A stretch of 23,808 nucleotides of DNA from assembly GCA_015680685.1 (NCBI GenBank), contig MNCI01026541.1, positions 23,279-47,086 of the forward strand. The letters run 5' to 3'. Shown piece after piece: positions 20,746-23,808 of the stretch. Under the pieces are notes generated by a model. That model did not search any database and was not told the origin of the DNA. It saw only the letters and a list, made by a program, of their open reading frames with translations. This DNA is from Gnetum montanum (lineage: Eukaryota; Streptophyta; Gnetopsida; Gnetales; Gnetaceae). Positions within the stretch are counted from its first letter, which is position 1; every line of letters begins with the position of its first letter. The translations under genes were made by a program, and so were the position numbers.

Positions 20746-21640
20746 ATGTCCAAATAATGGTTAAATGGAGAGTCATTATCACAATTATGTATGCCCAAGT
20801 CATAGTGATTTAACGGAGATTCATAACCAGGTGTATCATGGATGCCCAAATAATAATGATTCAGTGGAGATTCATGAATCGTCATTGTCAAAATCTTGTT
20901 GGAATTCTAGTTTCTAGAAGCCTAGATTTCCACCATTCATAATGGTGATTGTTAAAACGTAACTACTACTTGCATGTACATAAGCTGGGGCTTTCAACTA
21001 CCATAACTTTGGTCTGTGCAGTCATCATGACGTGGGTCTTTATACCTACGAAGTGATCAAAAGTGCTTTGGTGTACCTTGACTATCATGTCTACTATCCT
21101 AACCAACTAGTTGAAAAGTATCTCATGTGTACCTCAACTATTTCGTGTGCCTTAACTAGTGTGCTTTAATGGAGATTCATAACTGGTTGTTATCAAAATC
21201 ATGTATGCCCAAATAATAATGATTCAATGGAGATTCATGAACCATCATTGTCAAAATCCTGTTGGAATTCTAGTTTCTAGGAGCCTAGATTTCCACCATT
21301 CATAATGGTGATTGTTAAAACATTACTACTTGCATGTGCATAAGATGGGGCTTTCAACTACCATAACTTTGGTTTGTGTAGTCATCATGACGTGGGTCTT
21401 TATACCTATGAAGTGGTCAAAACTGCTTTGGTGTACATTAACTCTCATGTCTACTAAAAGTATCTCATGTCTTTATACCTATGAAGTGGTCAAAAGTGCT
21501 TTGGTGTACATTAACTCTCATGTCTACTATCCTAACCAACTGGTTGAAAAGTATCTCATGTCTACTATCCTAACCAACTGGTTGAAAAGTATCTCAACTG
21601 TCTAATGTGCCTTAACTAGTGTGTTTAATGTATCAACTCA
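20746..21640. repeat. Nested tandem duplication field
   Basis: Four layers are visible. (1) A unit with ATGCCCAAATAATAATGATT and GGAGATTCAT starts at 20746, 20791 and 20842 (45 and 51 bp apart). (2) A block of about 357 bp starting TTAACGGAGATTCATAAC at 20810 recurs from 21167. (3) In the second block a 73-bp segment with TCTTTATACCTATGAAGTGG repeats (21397, 21470). (4) A 38-bp segment with CATGTCTACTATCCTAACC repeats (21519, 21557). CACCATTCATAATGGTG, a perfect hairpin, occurs once per large block (near 20932 and 21295). It is non-coding as far as I can see. Confidence 0.85.
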
Positions 21641-22131
21641 TACATCATGGATGACCATCATTAGCTATACTTACATGTCTTTGCCTACTAAGAAGCAAGG
21701 GTGGAACCCAAGAATACTGATTTAAATAAAATAAAAAATAAATTCATTTTCAATGCATGCTTTCCTTTAGAATAGGGGCTAGAGGAGCATGGAGATCCTT
21801 TTAGGTTCCATACTATTCTAACCATCATTTTAGAACTACATGGACCTTGATTCCTTGTGAACCTTGTCATAGGGATTTTCACTCAAAGCCTCTTTTACAA
21901 AGCCTCTTTGCATGATACTCAACCACTCATCATTGGTGATGTTGCCAGGGATATGTCAATGTTTGTTAGTTAGTTGATTTTTACAAAGTTCATTGTATCA
22001 AGTATCATAAAGTACATTTTTTTACATTTAAAATAATTTCTTAAAAAGTGTACACACTTAAGCTTTAAACACTTAACATGGCTTCTACAACTAAGGAAAA
22101 ATCTCCACTTGCTACTGAATTTAATGAAAGT
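21641..22131. other. Gene-free stretch
   Basis: No domain was recognised. It is AT-rich near 21720-21760 and 22010-22060. Its last bases (AAAGT, 22127-22131) are the left target-site duplication of LTR2. Confidence 0.4.
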
Positions 22132-22139
22132 TGATGAGA

Positions 22140-22337
22140 GTGGTTACTCTAGCAATTTATTCTAATTATTAGAGCGGTTACTCTAATAATTAGAGTGGTT
22201 ATTATTGGAGTGATTACTCAAATTATTAGAGCGGTTATTATTGGAGCGGTTACTCTAATAATTAGAGTGGTTCCTCTAATTATTAGAGTAGTTATTCTAA
22301 TTATTAGAGCGATTACTCTAATTATTAGAGTAGTTGC
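22140..22337 (+). promoter_or_regulatory. LTR2 U3 palindrome array, about 21-bp period
   Basis: Alternating ATTAGAG and CTCTAAT half-sites form palindromes of two kinds: CTCTAATTATTAGAG and ATTAGAGCGGTTACTCTAAT. The phase is about 21 bp, two turns of B-DNA. The array ends immediately before the TATA box at 22346. Confidence 0.7.
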
Positions 22338-22404
22338 TCCCAAGTCTATAAATATAGTGCCCAGGCGCACAATTGAAGAGAAGTTTGGTAGTAGTCAAGT
22401 AGCG

Positions 22405-22860
22405 AAACTCTTGTAGTTTGTTTGAAGGTTAGAGTATTTTCCAAGTGCCCATAGTAGGAGGTCGAAGTGTGGATGGATCTTTGTTCGAGCATTGTGTACT
22501 TAAGCACACCTTGTGTAGGGTAATAAAGACAAGCTCTTTGATTCATCCTTGCAGCATTTGAGATTTGTTTTCTTATCCATTTCTTTTATTTTATTTTCTT
22601 ATGCATTTATTTTATTTTATTTTATTTTATGCACTTTACATTTCTATTATTAAAACTCTTGTAGTTTGTTTGAAGGTTAGAGTATTTTCCAAGTGCCCGT
22701 AGAAGGAGGTCGAAGTGTGGACGGATCTTTATTTGAGCATTGTGTACCTAAGCACACCTTGTGTACGACAATAAAGATGAGCTCTTCGATTCATCCTTGT
22801 AGAACTTGAGATTTGTTTTCTTACCCATTTATTTTATTTTATTTTATGCCTTTATGTTAT
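22405..22860 (+). repeat. 248-bp tandem duplication of R-U5 in LTR2
   Basis: AAACTCTTGTAGTTTGTTTG starts at 22405 and 22653. The two copies share CCAAGTGCCC, GGAGGTCGAAGTGTGGA, the GTACTTAAGCACACC / GTACCTAAGCACACC hairpin region and AATAAAGA, and differ by scattered substitutions. Confidence 0.85.
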
Positions 22861-23335
22861 TAGCGTAGCAATTTGTTTTGATCAATTAAGCAAATCGTTA
22901 AATTACACTCAGTACGATCACTTTGAGCATGCATGTAACACTTGGTAATCCAATGATGATTAGTGTTTGGTAATCCCAGTAGTGTTGCACTAGTTTAGGA
23001 TGTGTACGACAAGTGAGAATGGATACTGGTGTTAGGATTAGTTAAAGCCTAGTTAATTAGTAGTTAAGTTAAATTAGTCACTTAGTTATCTCTCTCTCAT
23101 CCCTTATTAGCAACAGGACATAAAAACATAAAAGCTATAAAAATCATATACCTCAAGCTTACTTAGCCATACAATCGTGACATACAGGTAAGCTTGGGAA
23201 GATAACGATCAACCAACCCATTGTTGTTTCACAAGGGCGCATAAGCACTTAGTCCTTGGAATTCGATTGGATCGTGCATGAAATGCTTGTATTCGTATGG
23301 TTGAGAGTAGGGGTACCTCATCACTCATTAAAAGT

Positions 23336-23808
23336 TGATGAGACGCAATTCGCATAGGCCGCGATATCGCATCCCCCGCGATATCGCATACGCGATATCA
23401 CATCTTCCCCTACGATATTGCGTACGCGATATCGCAGTCCGCCGCCATATCTATAAATAAGATGTGGCTCTCCCTTGTTCGGGATCCCAGTTTTACAGTA
23501 GCGAAGCTCTGGCAGTTTGATCCCTCCAGAGTTAGAATTTTTCCCGTGTCTGCCCGCAATGTGGTGAATGTAATTGTACGGTGTCTTTATTCGAGTGTGC
23601 CGTACTTGGACACGCACATGACCGGCAATAAAGATCGAGATTACTTCATCATTGCAGCATTCACTTAGTTTATTTATTTGTTTGTTTATTTAAGGTTATT
23701 TATTACTTTCATAGTGCGGTGTGAGTACGACTTGATTACGAGCATCTACGGATGTGTACGGCTAGTCAAGGAATCGGTTACTCATCGCGATTAGTCTCTC
23801 ACCCTTAA
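23336..23808 (+). mobile_element. LTR4, 5' part of an LTR1-type LTR (runs off window)
   Basis: It starts TGATGAG right after AAAGT and is close to LTR1 throughout: CGATATCG array (GATATC starts 23363, 23380, 23394, a changed GATATT at 23414, 23428), CTATAAATA at 23451-23459, GTGGCTCTCCCTTGTT, TCTTTATTCGAGTGTG and AATAAA at 23627-23632. Compared with LTR1 a block is missing after about 23695. The window ends inside U5, so it cannot be told whether this is a solo LTR, a 5' LTR or a 3' LTR. Small ORFs inside it are incidental. Confidence 0.8.

Larger units (their letters stand above)
22132..23330 (+). mobile_element. LTR2, solo LTR of the same family
   Basis: It starts TGATGAG at 22132 and ends CTCATTA at 23330 (one change from CTCATCA), flanked by AAAGT on both sides (22127-22131, 23331-23335). 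There is no internal region, primer-binding site or polypurine tract, so it is a solo LTR. U3 (22140-22337) is an array of ATTAGAG/CTCTAAT half-sites, then CTATAAATA at 22346-22354. R-U5 is duplicated (22405-22652 and 22653 to about 22860), so there are two AATAAA signals (22522 and 22770). TTGGTAATCC motifs (near 22943 and 22969) and the 3' end with GTATTCGTATGGTTGAG and GGGGTACCTC match LTR1. The 1199-bp length is LTR1 length plus the duplication. Confidence 0.8.

Noticed and set aside
22195-22416. Plus-strand ORF with Ile/Val/Arg repeats
   Set aside because: It is produced by the 21-bp U3 array of LTR2, whose period is a multiple of three.
23462-23668. 68-codon plus-strand ORF
   Set aside because: It lies in R-U5 of LTR4; the matching part of LTR1 is not open.

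Overview
The window looks like nuclear DNA of a land plant. It holds one intact, intron-containing plant gene on the minus strand (15525-19857). Around it lies DNA made mostly of decayed Ty3/gypsy LTR retrotransposons, a tRNA-derived SINE and many layers of local duplication. The species cannot be named from the sequence. The heavy load of decayed retroelements would suit a large genome such as a gymnosperm, but that is a weak inference. There are no bacterial-type operons, CRISPR arrays, rRNA genes or functional tRNA genes.

Left third (1-9718): nested retroelements. A plus-strand element has a broken gag-like ORF (1415-4203): a domain resembling the 'putative plant transposon protein' domain of Athila-type ORF1, a Pro/Gln-rich linker, then a long coiled coil. 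It ends in a polypurine tract and a 3' LTR (LTR1, 4374-5300). LTR1 abuts the protease region of a minus-strand gag-protease pseudogene (5301-8132), which has a tRNA-Asp-like primer-binding site (8271-8291) and its own 5' LTR (LTR3, 8293-9186). A second gag fragment in the opposite orientation follows (9266-9718). No reverse transcriptase or integrase was recognised in the window.

Middle (9719-15524): no convincing gene. It contains three SINE-type copies, one with clear Pol III A and B boxes, another with an internal triplication. It also contains several diverged copies of a roughly 1.3 kb non-coding unit, minisatellites, and one orphan ORF of unknown nature.

Gene (15525-19857, minus): a complete three-exon, 449-residue AVT1-type amino acid transporter (AAAP family, Aa_trans domain), with a TATA box and CCAAT box upstream. 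Intron 1 (2.2 kb) carries a 31-bp minisatellite and a second promoter-like cluster; intron 2 carries a possible SINE.

Right end (20746-23808): a nested tandem-duplication field upstream of the gene, then a solo LTR (LTR2, 22132-23330) flanked by AAAGT, and directly after it the start of another LTR (LTR4, 23336 to the window end).

Most striking point: LTR1/LTR4, LTR2 and LTR3 share termini (TGATGAG...CTCATCA), an R region with a hairpin and AATAAA, and U5 motifs, but each type has a different array of short palindromes in U3 just upstream of a CTATAAATA box. This suggests exchange of U3 modules within one LTR family.
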